Origin: Blastococcus saxobsidens
GTDB lineage: Bacteria > Actinomycetota > Actinomycetes > Mycobacteriales > Geodermatophilaceae
Length of the DNA stretch: 64,000 nucleotides
Reading direction: 5' to 3'
Assembly (NCBI RefSeq): GCF_010682065.1
Contig: NZ_JAAGWG010000006.1
Location: forward strand, 1-64,000
The notes beneath the pieces are model-generated. The model did not search any database. It saw only the letters and a program-made list of their open reading frames with translations, and had not been told where the DNA came from. Made by a program: the position numbers and the translations under genes. Numbering within the stretch: position 1 is the first letter of the stretch; each line of letters starts with the position of its first letter. Below, in pieces: positions 55,703 to 63,822 of the stretch.

Positions 55703-56716
55703 TCAGAGCCGCAGCGACCAGGAGGAAAGGTGCCCCGCGGGCACGAACCCGAGGGCCTCGTTGACCGCCACCATGGGGGTGTTGCTGTCGGAGTTGTACG
55801 TGCTGATCCGGCGGACCTCGGGGAACTGCGCGGCCAGGTCGCGGAGCACCGCGGCCTTCACGCGGGCGCCCAGCCGGTGCCCGCGGTGCTCGCGCAGGAC
55901 CAGCGTGCCGGCCTGCGAGGCACGCCCGGGCTGCGCCAGCGGGACCTGGAGGTCGGTGAAGGCGACCAGCCGGCCGTCGGCGGTCACCGCCCCGGCGGAG
56001 AGCACCGTCCGCCCGCGGGCGACGTGCGACCGCTCGTACTCGCGGATCCGCTCGCCGTCCCACTCCTCCTCCTCGACGGGCAGGTCGCCGTGCGGCGCAT
56101 CGGTGGTCATCCGCCGCTCCAGGAGCGCGCGGTCCTCCAGCAGCTCGTCCGGCGTCCGGTCGCGCCAGGTGCGGATCTCGTAACCGGCGCCCGCCCGGGC
56201 GGACTCGGCCTCCAGGGCGGACAGCCGGTCGGCGTCCACCGGCAGGACCAGGTCCCGCCGGGTCTCCACCAGGTCGCAGGTCCAGCCGTGCCGTTCGGCG
56301 AAGGCCCGCCCCGGCGACGACGGGAGGGCCTCGTCCACCTCGCTGATGAACAGTGTGCGGCCGCGCTCCGCGGCGTACGCGCGCCCCTCCGCGAGCAGCC
56401 GGGTGCCGAGCCCGCGGCGGCGGTGCACGGGGTGCACCGCGACGTCGAGGAAGGCAACTGCCGGGTTGTCCCTGAGCGGGAGCAGCACCCGCAGCGCCCC
56501 CACGACGGCGTCGCCGGTCACCGCTGCCCGGTGCAGGCCGTCCCGCGAGCCGCCCGGCGCCACGAGTTCCCGCCCCAGGGCGACGTGCTCCTGCGCGGGA
56601 CGCGGTGGGTCCTCGGGACGGTCGTCGCGCTGCACGGCCGCCCACACCTCGCACCAGGCTGGGAACAGGTCGTCGTCGGGGCCGAGGTCGACGATGCGGG
56701 CCGGCGGGGCGGTCAC
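55703..56716 (-). CDS. tandem GNAT acetyltransferase
   Basis: 337-residue protein with two GNAT folds. The first (about 5-160) has an acetyl-CoA loop VHRRRGLGTRLLAEG (Q/RxxGxG/A). The second (about 170-337) has LREHRGHRLGARVKAAVL and TYNSDSNTPMVAVNEALGF. This resembles actinobacterial tandem GNATs related to mycothiol synthase in layout, but the MshD hallmarks are not obvious. GTG 56716. Upstream lies a region of overlapping hairpins. Substrate unknown. Confidence 0.83.
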   Translation of the reverse strand: MTAPPARIVDLGPDDDLFPAWCEVWAAVQRDDRPEDPPRPAQEHVALGRELVAPGGSRDGLHRAAVTGDAVVGALRVLLPLRDNPAVAFLDVAVHPVHRRRGLGTRLLAEGRAYAAERGRTLFISEVDEALPSSPGRAFAERHGWTCDLVETRRDLVLPVDADRLSALEAESARAGAGYEIRTWRDRTPDELLEDRALLERRMTTDAPHGDLPVEEEEWDGERIREYERSHVARGRTVLSAGAVTADGRLVAFTDLQVPLAQPGRASQAGTLVLREHRGHRLGARVKAAVLRDLAAQFPEVRRISTYNSDSNTPMVAVNEALGFVPAGHLSSWSLRL

Positions 56717-56749
56717 CCCCTGGTTCTACCGCCCGCCGCAACCGCTTTT

Positions 56750-56827
56750 CGCCTGCGCATGCGGGCGTCGAACGCCCGCATGCGCAGGCGGGCGGGAATC
56801 CGGACCCGGGTTCCCGCCCGCCTGCGC
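56750..56827. repeat. two overlapping, mutually exclusive stem-loops
   Basis: Stem A pairs 56750-56768 with 56772-56790, 19 perfect base pairs around a 3-base loop. Stem B pairs 56782-56798 with 56811-56827, 17 perfect base pairs around a 12-base loop. GCGCAGGCG (56782-56790) belongs to both, so only one can form fully at a time. The element lies between the end of the SDR gene and the start of the GNAT gene (both minus). Terminator or attenuator candidate. Confidence 0.8.
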
Positions 56828-56847
56828 ACCGGGGCGCGCGGCGAGGC

Positions 56848-57693
56848 CTACGCGGCGGTCGGCGGCTTCGCCGGGGCGGCCCGCCGGGCGATGAGCTTCC
56901 AGTAGCTGCCGGGCAGCAGCCGGACCAGGACGTCGGGCACCTTCGCGCTCCAGCCGATCAGCAGCCGCGGGCGCCGCTTCTCGATGGCCGTCACGATCTG
57001 CGCCGCGGCCTGCTCCGGCGGCATGCGCAGCAGCTTGGCGAACTGCTTGCGGCCCACCTCGTACTCCTCGGGCGAGACGCCGGAGCCGGTGCGCGCGCTC
57101 TCGGCGATCCGGGTCCGGATCCCGCCGGGGTGCACCACCGTCACGCCGACGTCGTCCTGGGCCAGCTCGTGCCGCAACGACTCGCTGAACCCGCGGACGG
57201 CGAACTTGCTGGCGGAGTAGGCCGCCTGCCCGGCGGGGGCGAAGATGCCGAAGACGCTGGAGACGTTGACGACGTGCGCCCCGGGGTGCCTCTTGAGCAC
57301 CGGCACCAGCGCGTGGGTGAGGCGGACGACGGCGCGGAAGTTGATCGCCATCACCCAGTCGAACTCCTCGAGGGTGACCTGGTCGAACCGCCCGCCGAGG
57401 GCCACGCCCGCGTTGTTGACCAGCAGGGTCGTCTCGGGGTGCTCGGCGACCAGCGTCGCGGCCAGTGCCGCGGTGGCCTCGTCGTCGGAGAGGTCCACGA
57501 CGTGGGTGGCGACCCGCAGCGCGGGCTGGGCGGCCCGGATGCGGCCGGCCACGTCGTCGAGCCGCTCGGCGTCCCGGTCGACGAGCACCAGGTTGCTGCC
57601 CCGCTGCGCCAGGTCGAGGGCCAGCGCCTCGCCGATGCCGCTCGCGGCCCCGGTGACGACGGCCGTCCCACCGGCGAACGTGTAGTCCCGCAT
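56848..57693 (-). CDS. SDR family oxidoreductase (partner of BVMO)
   Basis: 281-residue classical SDR: TGAASGIGEALAL near residues 14-26, NNAGVALGG near 94, catalytic Ser in NVSSVFG and Tyr-x3-Lys in YSASKFAVRGFS. Asp in LVDRDAERL suggests NAD(H). The C-terminal basic/hydrophobic segment (LVRLLPGSYWKLIARR) could bind membrane. ATG 57693 overlaps the monooxygenase stop (TGATG). Similar SDRs accompany flavin monooxygenases in the mycobacterial mymA operon. The likely role is reduction or oxidation of a ketone/alcohol that the monooxygenase uses. Confidence 0.88.
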   Translation of the reverse strand: MRDYTFAGGTAVVTGAASGIGEALALDLAQRGSNLVLVDRDAERLDDVAGRIRAAQPALRVATHVVDLSDDEATAALAATLVAEHPETTLLVNNAGVALGGRFDQVTLEEFDWVMAINFRAVVRLTHALVPVLKRHPGAHVVNVSSVFGIFAPAGQAAYSASKFAVRGFSESLRHELAQDDVGVTVVHPGGIRTRIAESARTGSGVSPEEYEVGRKQFAKLLRMPPEQAAAQIVTAIEKRRPRLLIGWSAKVPDVLVRLLPGSYWKLIARRAAPAKPPTAA

Positions 57694-59177
57694 CACGCCA
57701 CCGCCTGCTGCGCGCCGGCGGCGGCGGGCTGCCGCTGGAAGGTCATGCCCTCGTCCTCCAGCGAGCCGCGCTTCATCATGCGGACGTCGAGGATGTAGTT
57801 CTGGTGCAGCTTCCACGGGGTGCGGCCGCCCTGCTTGGGCAGCCCGTCGAGGCTGCGCTGCACGTAGCCCGACGCCAGGTCGAGGAAGGGCGCGTCGGCG
57901 CCCTCCGGCGGGGCCACCGGGGTCGCCGTTCCGTAGCCGTGGGCGTCGAGGTGGTCCAGCAGCCGGCAGACGTAGCGGTTGACCAGGTCTGCCTTCAGCG
58001 TCCAGGAGGCGTTGGTGTAGCCGATGACCATGGAGAAGTTGGGGACGCCGGAGAGCATCATCCCCTTGTAGGAGACCGTCTCGGAGAGCTCCACCCGCTC
58101 GCCGTCCAGGGACAGCGTCATGCCGCCGGCGGGCAGCAGGTTCAGCCCGGTCGCGGCGACCACGACGTCGGCCTCGAGGGTCGCGCCCGACGCCAGCTCG
58201 ATGCCGGTCTCGGTGAAGGTGGCGATCCGGTCGGTGACGATGTCCGCCCGGCCCTTGCGCAGGGTGCGGAACAGGTCGCCGTCGGGCACCAGGCAGAGCC
58301 GCTGGTCCCACGGGTCGTACGGCGGGTTGAAGTGCGTGTCGACGTCGAAACCGGGCAGCTGCTTGGCCGTCAGCCGGCGGATCAGGGCGCGCACCAGCGC
58401 CGGGCGCCGGCGGCTCAGCTGGTAGAGCGCGGTGGAGGTGAGCACGTTCTTCCAGCGCACGATCGGATACGAGATCCGGTCGGGCAGCCGGTTCCGCAGC
58501 GCCTTGGCCAGCGGGTCGCGGCCGGGCAGCGACAGGATGTAGCTGGGCGTCCGCTGCAGCATGGTGACCTTCTCGGCCTGCTCGGCCAGGTTGGGCACCA
58601 GGGTGACGGCGGTGGCCCCGCTGCCGATGACGACGACCTTCCTGCCGGTGAGGTCGAGGTCCTCGGGCCAGTGCTGCGGGTGGATCAGCTGCCCGCCGAA
58701 GCGCTCCTCGCCCTCGAACGTCGGGCGGAAGCCCTCGTCGTAGCGGTAGTAGCCGGCGCAGGTGTGCAGCCACGAGCAGGTGAGCGTGGACGTCTCGCCG
58801 GTGTCGGTGCGCTCGACCGTCACCGTCCAGCGGCTGTCCGCGCTCGACCAGTCCGCAGAGAGCACGCGGGAGTGGTAGCGGATCTTGTCGGTGACGCCGA
58901 ACTCGCGGGCGGTGTCCTCGATGTAGCGGCGGATGTCGGCGCCGTCGGCGATGGACTTGGACTCCTTCCACGGCCGGAAGGAGTAGCCGAGGGTGAACAT
59001 GTCGGAGTCCGAGCGGATGCCCGGGTAGCGGAACAGGTCCCAGGTGCCGCCCATCGCGGCGCGCGACTCCAGCACGGCGTAGGTGGTGCCAGGGCGCTCG
59101 GTCTCCAGGGAGCAGGCCGCCCCGATGCCGGAGAGCCCGGCACCGACGACCAGGACGTCCAGGTGCTCGCTCGTCAT
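57693..59177 (-). CDS. ethA: EthA-like Baeyer-Villiger monooxygenase
   Basis: 494-residue flavin-containing monooxygenase, very close in sequence to M. tuberculosis EthA. It has FAD motif VGAGLSGIGAAC near residues 10-21, SRAAMGGTWDLFRYPGIRSD, and the BVMO fingerprint FGGQLIHPQHWP near 160-171. The NADPH motif VVIGSGATAVTLVP is near 184-197. It oxidises ketones to esters and, in mycobacteria, activates ethionamide. ATG 59177. A TetR gene resembling EthR is divergent, with a near-perfect operator between. Co-transcribed with the SDR. C-terminal Ala/Gln tail is variable. Confidence 0.92.
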   Translation of the reverse strand: MTSEHLDVLVVGAGLSGIGAACSLETERPGTTYAVLESRAAMGGTWDLFRYPGIRSDSDMFTLGYSFRPWKESKSIADGADIRRYIEDTAREFGVTDKIRYHSRVLSADWSSADSRWTVTVERTDTGETSTLTCSWLHTCAGYYRYDEGFRPTFEGEERFGGQLIHPQHWPEDLDLTGRKVVVIGSGATAVTLVPNLAEQAEKVTMLQRTPSYILSLPGRDPLAKALRNRLPDRISYPIVRWKNVLTSTALYQLSRRRPALVRALIRRLTAKQLPGFDVDTHFNPPYDPWDQRLCLVPDGDLFRTLRKGRADIVTDRIATFTETGIELASGATLEADVVVAATGLNLLPAGGMTLSLDGERVELSETVSYKGMMLSGVPNFSMVIGYTNASWTLKADLVNRYVCRLLDHLDAHGYGTATPVAPPEGADAPFLDLASGYVQRSLDGLPKQGGRTPWKLHQNYILDVRMMKRGSLEDEGMTFQRQPAAAGAQQAVA

Positions 59178-59254
59178 GTGCGCATGCTCCGCTTCGCTCG
59201 TCCGGCCGCGGCCGGTCTGGTCCGGGCCCGCAGCACTCTGCTCGCCCGACGTTA

Positions 59255-59289
59255 TCGACACCGTGTTGAACGCGTCAACACAGTGTCGA
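59255..59289. promoter_or_regulatory. EthR-type operator
   Basis: Inverted repeat TCGACACCGTGTTGA (59255-59269) and TCAACACAGTGTCGA (59275-59289), 14 of 15 positions matching, spacer ACGCG. It lies between ethA and ethR and carries the TGTCGA/TCGACA elements seen in the mycobacterial ethA-ethR operator. Confidence 0.8.
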
Positions 59290-59342
59290 GTTACGGCCGG
59301 CCAGCGGTTATCCTTCGCGCTGTGTCGACTGCGAGGGGTGAC

Positions 59343-59975
59343 GTGCCCAGCGCCGGACGCGGCCGACGGCCCGCCCGGCCGTCCGGCGACGACCGCGAGC
59401 TGGCGATCCTCACCACGGCCGAACGGCTCCTCGGCGAGCGGCCGCTGAGCGCCATCTCCGTCGACGACCTGGCGCGCGGGGCGGGCATCTCCCGGCCGAC
59501 GTTCTACTTCTACTTCTCCTCGAAGGACGCCGTCCTGCTCTCGCTGCTCGACCGCGTGGTCGGCGAGGCCGACGCCGCGATGGCCGAGGTGTTCGGCACG
59601 CCCGCGGCCACCTCCCGCGAGGGCTGGGAGCGGGCCATCGCCGCGTACTACAGGACGTTCCGCGCGCACCGGGCGCTCACCGTCGCGTGGGCCGAGGCGC
59701 GCTCGACCAGCGCGGAGGTGCGCGCCCTGTGGTCCTCGGTGTTCGAGCGCTGGGTGCAGCAGTGCGCCGCGGCCATCGACGCCGAACGGGCGCGTGGGGC
59801 CGCGCCCGCCGGCCTGCCCTCCCGCGACCTCGCCGTCGCCCTCACCTCGATGAACGAGCGCGTGCTCTACGCGACCTTCAGCGGTGACGGGCCCTCGGTG
59901 GCCGAGGCCGACGTCGTCGGTGTCCTCCTGGGCATCTGGCTGTCGGCCATCTACCGGAGCGCCCCGGCCGCCTGA
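59343..59975 (+). CDS. ethR: EthR-like TetR family repressor
   Basis: 210-residue TetR regulator strongly resembling M. tuberculosis EthR. It shares RPARPSGDDRELAILTTAE, the helix-turn-helix ISVDDLARGAGISRPTFYFYF near 38-58 and SSKDAVLLSLLDRVV. The ligand-binding core ends with NERVLYATFSGDGPSV and a Trp in LLGIWLSAIY. It should repress the divergent BVMO gene and be released by a hydrophobic ligand. I chose GTG 59343, which follows GAGGGGTGAC; GTG 59322 would add seven residues but lacks a ribosome site. Confidence 0.9.
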   Translation: MPSAGRGRRPARPSGDDRELAILTTAERLLGERPLSAISVDDLARGAGISRPTFYFYFSSKDAVLLSLLDRVVGEADAAMAEVFGTPAATSREGWERAIAAYYRTFRAHRALTVAWAEARSTSAEVRALWSSVFERWVQQCAAAIDAERARGAAPAGLPSRDLAVALTSMNERVLYATFSGDGPSVAEADVVGVLLGIWLSAIYRSAPAA

Positions 59976-59995
59976 CGGGCGAGGTCAGAGCGCGA

Positions 59996-60916
59996 TCACA
60001 CCGCGAGAGTGGCCACCGTGCCGCCGGTGAGGCTGCCGAACCACAGCCGTCCGTCGGCCTCCCGGACGCCGGTGAGCATCTCGAAGCCGGGGATCTCCCC
60101 GCTGATCCGGTGCACCTCGCGGCCCGACCCGTCGACCGCGAGGACGCCCAGCGTGCGCCCGGGCCTGGGCTGCAGCCACCGCGGCAGCCGGCTGAGCAGG
60201 ACCCGCAGCGGTGCCGGAAGACGGTGGATGGCGGCCAGCGAGGTCACCCGCGGGCTCGGCAGCGTGATCCACACCAGCCCGTCGGACCCCAGGGCGATGT
60301 TGTCCGGGTGCCCGGGGAGGTCGTCGACCAGGTCCTCCGCGACCCCCGACCGCTCCCCCGTCAGCCACACGCGCCGGACCCGGGCCGCGCCGGTCTCCGC
60401 CACGGCGACCCACGACCCGTCCGCGGCCAGCGCCACCCCGTTGGCGAATTCCAGGCCGTCGAGGAGCAGCGTCACCGCTCCCTCGGGAGTGCGGCGGAAC
60501 AGCCGCCCGCTCGCCGTCCGCTGCACCAGGTCCGCCCGCCAGTCGGGGATGCGGAAGCGTTGCGAGGAGTCGGTGAAGTAGATCGTCCCGTCGGCGGCCA
60601 CCGCGGCGTTGTTGACCGCCTCCAGCGGCGCGCCCGCGACCCGGTCCACCAGGGTGCGCACCGCGCCGTCGGCGAGCGTCACCGCCAGCAGGCCGGCGTC
60701 GGAGGCGCAGACCAGCAGCTCGTCCTCGCCCAGGAACTCCAGACCCAGGGGCCGGCCCGGCACGCGGGCGATCGTCTCGACCGGGCCCCCGGGACCGCCG
60801 ACGCGCACGATCCGGCCGTCGGCGAGGCCGCTGTAGACCCGGCCCTCGCCGTCGACGAGGACGTCCTCGGGACCCTCCCCGACCGCGACCACCGTCGTCC
60901 CGCTGAAGTCCCGCAC
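59996..60916 (-). CDS. SMP-30/strictosidine-synthase-like six-bladed propeller protein
   Basis: 306-residue beta-propeller protein. Repeated strands include GPEDVLVDGEGRVYSGLADG, LEFLGEDELLVC, AVNNAAVAADGTIYFTDSS near 105-123 and GHPDNIALGSDGLVWI near 208. The EGPE, NN and PDN positions match metal ligands of SMP-30/gluconolactonase and related lactonases. Substrate could be a sugar or fatty lactone. GTG 60916 follows GGAGGAG. Convergent with ethR. A lactonase next to a lactone-forming Baeyer-Villiger enzyme is suggestive. Confidence 0.82.
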   Translation of the reverse strand: MRDFSGTTVVAVGEGPEDVLVDGEGRVYSGLADGRIVRVGGPGGPVETIARVPGRPLGLEFLGEDELLVCASDAGLLAVTLADGAVRTLVDRVAGAPLEAVNNAAVAADGTIYFTDSSQRFRIPDWRADLVQRTASGRLFRRTPEGAVTLLLDGLEFANGVALAADGSWVAVAETGAARVRRVWLTGERSGVAEDLVDDLPGHPDNIALGSDGLVWITLPSPRVTSLAAIHRLPAPLRVLLSRLPRWLQPRPGRTLGVLAVDGSGREVHRISGEIPGFEMLTGVREADGRLWFGSLTGGTVATLAV

Positions 60917-60976
60917 GTCGCTCCTCCGCCCCCCGCGGCCGCTCCGCAGGTCAGCGGCAGTGTGCACGACGCGCGC

Positions 60977-60993
60977 GACCCCCCTGCGGGGTC
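60977..60993 (-). terminator. short hairpin at the end of the Usp gene
   Basis: GACCCC (60977-60982) and GGGGTC (60988-60993) around CCTGC. It overlaps the last base pairs of the universal stress protein stop codon. Confidence 0.5.
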
Positions 60994-61504
60994 ACTCTGC
61001 GGCGACCACCGGCTCGCCCTGCGCCTCGGTGAACTCGCGGCCGCCGTGGCCGCTGCGGATCACCGTCACCGGGCACGGCGCGTGGTGGACGAGCTGGTCG
61101 CTGACCGAGCCGAGCAGCAGCCCGGCGAAGCCGCCCTTGCCGCGCGCGCCCACGACGAGCAGGTTGGCCCCCTCGGCGGCGCCGAGCATGGCCTGCACCG
61201 GCGCGCGGTGGACCGCGTGACAGTGCACCCGCACGGCCGGGTCCAGCCCCGCGGCCGCCACGTGCGCGGTCAGCTCGTCAAGGACCGCCTTCTCCCAGTC
61301 GGCCAGCGGCGGCACGTAGCCGACCTCCCACGAACTCGGCTGCGGCGCCGTGGTCATGGACCAGGCGCGGACCACGTGCAGATCGAGGTCGGCACGCCGG
61401 GCCAGCCGCCCCGCCCACAGGAGTGCCTCCTGAGCGCACTTCGACCCGTCGTGCCCCACGACGACACCGCCGTCGATCTGCACGACCTCGCTGACCTCGT
61501 CCAC
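60992..61504 (-). CDS. universal stress protein (UspA family)
   Basis: 170-residue single Usp domain. The N-terminal VVVGHDGSKCAQEALLWA and the ATP-binding loop GARGKGGFAGLLLGSVS (G-x2-G-x9-G-S form) near 130-146 indicate the ATP-binding subclass. Soluble, usually a dimer, induced in dormancy, hypoxia or stress in actinobacteria. GTG 61504 has GAGGTCAGC upstream. Monocistronic by spacing. Partner unknown. Confidence 0.9.
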   Translation of the reverse strand: MDEVSEVVQIDGGVVVGHDGSKCAQEALLWAGRLARRADLDLHVVRAWSMTTAPQPSSWEVGYVPPLADWEKAVLDELTAHVAAAGLDPAVRVHCHAVHRAPVQAMLGAAEGANLLVVGARGKGGFAGLLLGSVSDQLVHHAPCPVTVIRSGHGGREFTEAQGEPVVAAE

Positions 61505-61610
61505 AGCTGACCTCCTCGGAACCGTCCGCCGGCGCCGACCACCGGTGCGGTCAGCGTCTCATTCCCCCCCGGCGAGCGTGCCACCGGCCGCGCCGGGAAT
61601 CCGGTCCCGG

Positions 61611-62435
61611 TCAGACCCGGGCGGACTCCGCACCGCCGGCGAGCGCGAAGTCGTCCGGGTCGGGCACGCCCACCGCGCGCAGCGCCTCACCCAGCCGGTC
61701 GGTCAGCTCGCGCAGCGCCGCCCGGGCCTCGTCGCGCCGGCGCTGCAGGTCGGCCACCTCCGCGGCCAACCGGTCCCGGTCGCGCACGGTCTCCGCCGCC
61801 GCCTGCTCGCGGAGCCCGACGGCCTCGGCGGCCAGCCGGTCCCGCTCCTCGGCCGCCTCGCTCAGCAGCGCGGCCGCACCCTCGCGGGCCTGGGCCAGCA
61901 GCGCGGCGGCCTGCGCCCGGTCGTGCTGCGCGGCAACCCGGAGCTGGTCGGCGGAGTGGACGGCCATCTCCTTGATCTCGTGCGCCTTGCGCAGCCGGGC
62001 GTCGGCCTCCAGCCGGGCGTCGGCGACCAGCCGGGCCGCCTCCGCGTCGGCGGCCTCCAGCACCTGCGTGGCCTGGGCCTCGGCCAGGCGCAGCACCTCC
62101 CCCACCCGGTCGGTCACCGAGGGGCGGGTGGCCGGCTGCTCGTCGAGCATCCGGCGGAAGATCGCCAGGTCCGCCGCGTAGGACGCCATCCGGTCCAGCA
62201 GGTGCTCGCGCTCCCGCTGCGCCGTCGCGAGCTCCGCCTCGGCCCAGGCGACGTAGTTGTCCACCTCGAGCCGGTCGTAGCCGCGCACCGCGCCGCGGAA
62301 GGCGGGTCGGTGGTCGAGCAGCGTGTCCAGGTCGCCGGTCAGCCGCGGGGGCACCGCGGGCGGCCGCCCGTCCGGTGGCGCCGCGCCGTCCACCACTCGG
62401 TTGTCGGCGAACTCGACCTGCCGGACCTTCCGCAT
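61611..62435 (-). CDS. DivIVA-like coiled-coil protein
   Basis: 274-residue protein. A short N-terminal DivIVA-like motif (FRGAVRGYDRLEVDNYVAWAEAEL near 47-70) is followed by a long Ala/Glu/Arg-rich coiled coil (about 70-250) with many ARLEADAR-type heptads and an acidic tail. DivIVA proteins bind curved membrane and organise polar growth or septation in actinobacteria. The start ATG 62435 has GGGGGG upstream. Shorter than Wag31, so probably a paralogue such as a SepIVA-type protein. No membrane helix. Confidence 0.8.
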   Translation of the reverse strand: MRKVRQVEFADNRVVDGAAPPDGRPPAVPPRLTGDLDTLLDHRPAFRGAVRGYDRLEVDNYVAWAEAELATAQREREHLLDRMASYAADLAIFRRMLDEQPATRPSVTDRVGEVLRLAEAQATQVLEAADAEAARLVADARLEADARLRKAHEIKEMAVHSADQLRVAAQHDRAQAAALLAQAREGAAALLSEAAEERDRLAAEAVGLREQAAAETVRDRDRLAAEVADLQRRRDEARAALRELTDRLGEALRAVGVPDPDDFALAGGAESARV

Positions 62436-62643
62436 GTGCCCCCCTGGGAAGTAGGTGCCTCCGAATCTGCCAGAGGCCGTACACCCAGTGAGCCGCCGTG
62501 ACAGGTCCGTGACCATCCGACCCGGCCGCTGGGGGACGCCGCGTCGGCGCGTGCAAGATCCGCTACGGAACGCTGCCGTCGCCCTCCTCGCTCCGAGGGG
62601 CGCGGCTGGGGCATAGAACGGGACCCGGCCGAGTTCCATGAGA

Positions 62644-62661
62644 TAGTTGCACTCTCAACTA
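62644..62661 (+). promoter_or_regulatory. operator-like palindrome upstream of the LLM gene
   Basis: TAGTTG-CACTCT-CAACTA, perfect 6-base arms, 15 bases before the ATG and just before the CGGAGG ribosome site. The shape is typical of MarR-family operators. The regulator is not in the window. Confidence 0.6.
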
Positions 62662-62676
62662 GCCACGGAGGCGGAC

Positions 62677-63822
62677 ATGCAGTTCGGCATCTTCACGGTC
62701 AGCGACATCACCCAGGACCCGACCAACGGCCGCACGCCCACCGAGGCCGAGCGCCTCAAGGCGGTCCTGACCATCGCGCAGAAGGCCGAGGAGGTCGGGC
62801 TCGACGTCTTCGCGCTCGGCGAGCACCACAACCCCCCGTTCTTCTCCTCCTCCCCCACGACGACGCTCGCCTGGATCGCCGCCCGGACGGAGAAGCTCCA
62901 CCTCTCCACGTCCACGACGCTGATCACCACCAACGACCCGGTGAAGATCGCCGAGGACTACGCGATGCTCCAGCACCTGGCCGAGGGCCGCGTCGACCTG
63001 ATGATGGGCCGCGGCAACACCGGTCCGGTCTACCCGTGGTTCGGCCAGGACATCCGCAACGGCATCGAGCTCGCGGTGGAGAACTACGCGCTGCTGCGCC
63101 GGCTCTGGACCGAGGACGTCGTCGACTGGCAGGGCAAGTACCGCACCCCGCTGCAGGGCTTCACCTCCACCCCGCGCCCGCTCGACGGCGTGCCGCCGTT
63201 CGTCTGGCACGGGTCGATCCGCAGCCCGCAGATCGCCGAGCAGGCCGCGTACTACGGCGACGGCTTCTTCCACAACCACATCTTCTGGCCGAAGGAGCAC
63301 ACCCAGAAGATGGTCGAGTTCTACCGCCGCCGCTACGAGCACTACGGCCACGGCGCCGCCGACCAGGCCGTCGTCGGTCTGGGGGGTCAGGTGTTCATGC
63401 GGAAGAACAGCCAGGACGCCGTGGCCGAGTTCCGGCCGTACTTCGACAACGCGCCGGTCTACGGCCACGGCCCGTCGCTGGAGGACTTCAGCCGGGAGAC
63501 GCCGCTGACCGTCGGCAGCCCGCAGCAGGTCATCGAGCGGACCCTGGGCTTCCGCGACTACGTCGGGGACTACCAGCGCCAGCTGTTCCTCATCGACCAC
63601 GCCGGGCTGCCGCTGAAGACGGTCCTCGAGCAGCTCGACATCCTCGGCGAGGAGGTCGTCCCGGTGCTCCGCCGCGAGTTCGCCGCCCTCAAGCCGGCGC
63701 ACGTGCCCGACGCCCCGACCCACGCCTCGCGGGTGGCCGCGGCCGGCGGCGCGAAGGACGCGACGGTCCACGCCGGCGGCGACGAGGTCACCGGCAGGAC
63801 GGCGGAGGCGGCGGCCCGATGA
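62677..63822 (+). CDS. CE1758-type FMN-dependent luciferase-like monooxygenase
   Basis: 381-residue flavin-dependent LLM-class oxidoreductase (TIM barrel). Features are MQFGIFTVSDIT at the start, GLDVFALGEHHNPPFFSSSP near 40-59 and RVDLMMGRGNTGPVYPWFG near 106-124. The long helix-rich C-terminus ends with an Ala/Gly-rich tail. It uses FMNH2 supplied by the reductase encoded just downstream (four-base overlap). ATG 62677 follows GGAGGCGGAC. Likely oxidation of an unidentified organic compound, controlled through the TAGTTG/CAACTA operator. Confidence 0.88.
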   Translation: MQFGIFTVSDITQDPTNGRTPTEAERLKAVLTIAQKAEEVGLDVFALGEHHNPPFFSSSPTTTLAWIAARTEKLHLSTSTTLITTNDPVKIAEDYAMLQHLAEGRVDLMMGRGNTGPVYPWFGQDIRNGIELAVENYALLRRLWTEDVVDWQGKYRTPLQGFTSTPRPLDGVPPFVWHGSIRSPQIAEQAAYYGDGFFHNHIFWPKEHTQKMVEFYRRRYEHYGHGAADQAVVGLGGQVFMRKNSQDAVAEFRPYFDNAPVYGHGPSLEDFSRETPLTVGSPQQVIERTLGFRDYVGDYQRQLFLIDHAGLPLKTVLEQLDILGEEVVPVLRREFAALKPAHVPDAPTHASRVAAAGGAKDATVHAGGDEVTGRTAEAAAR

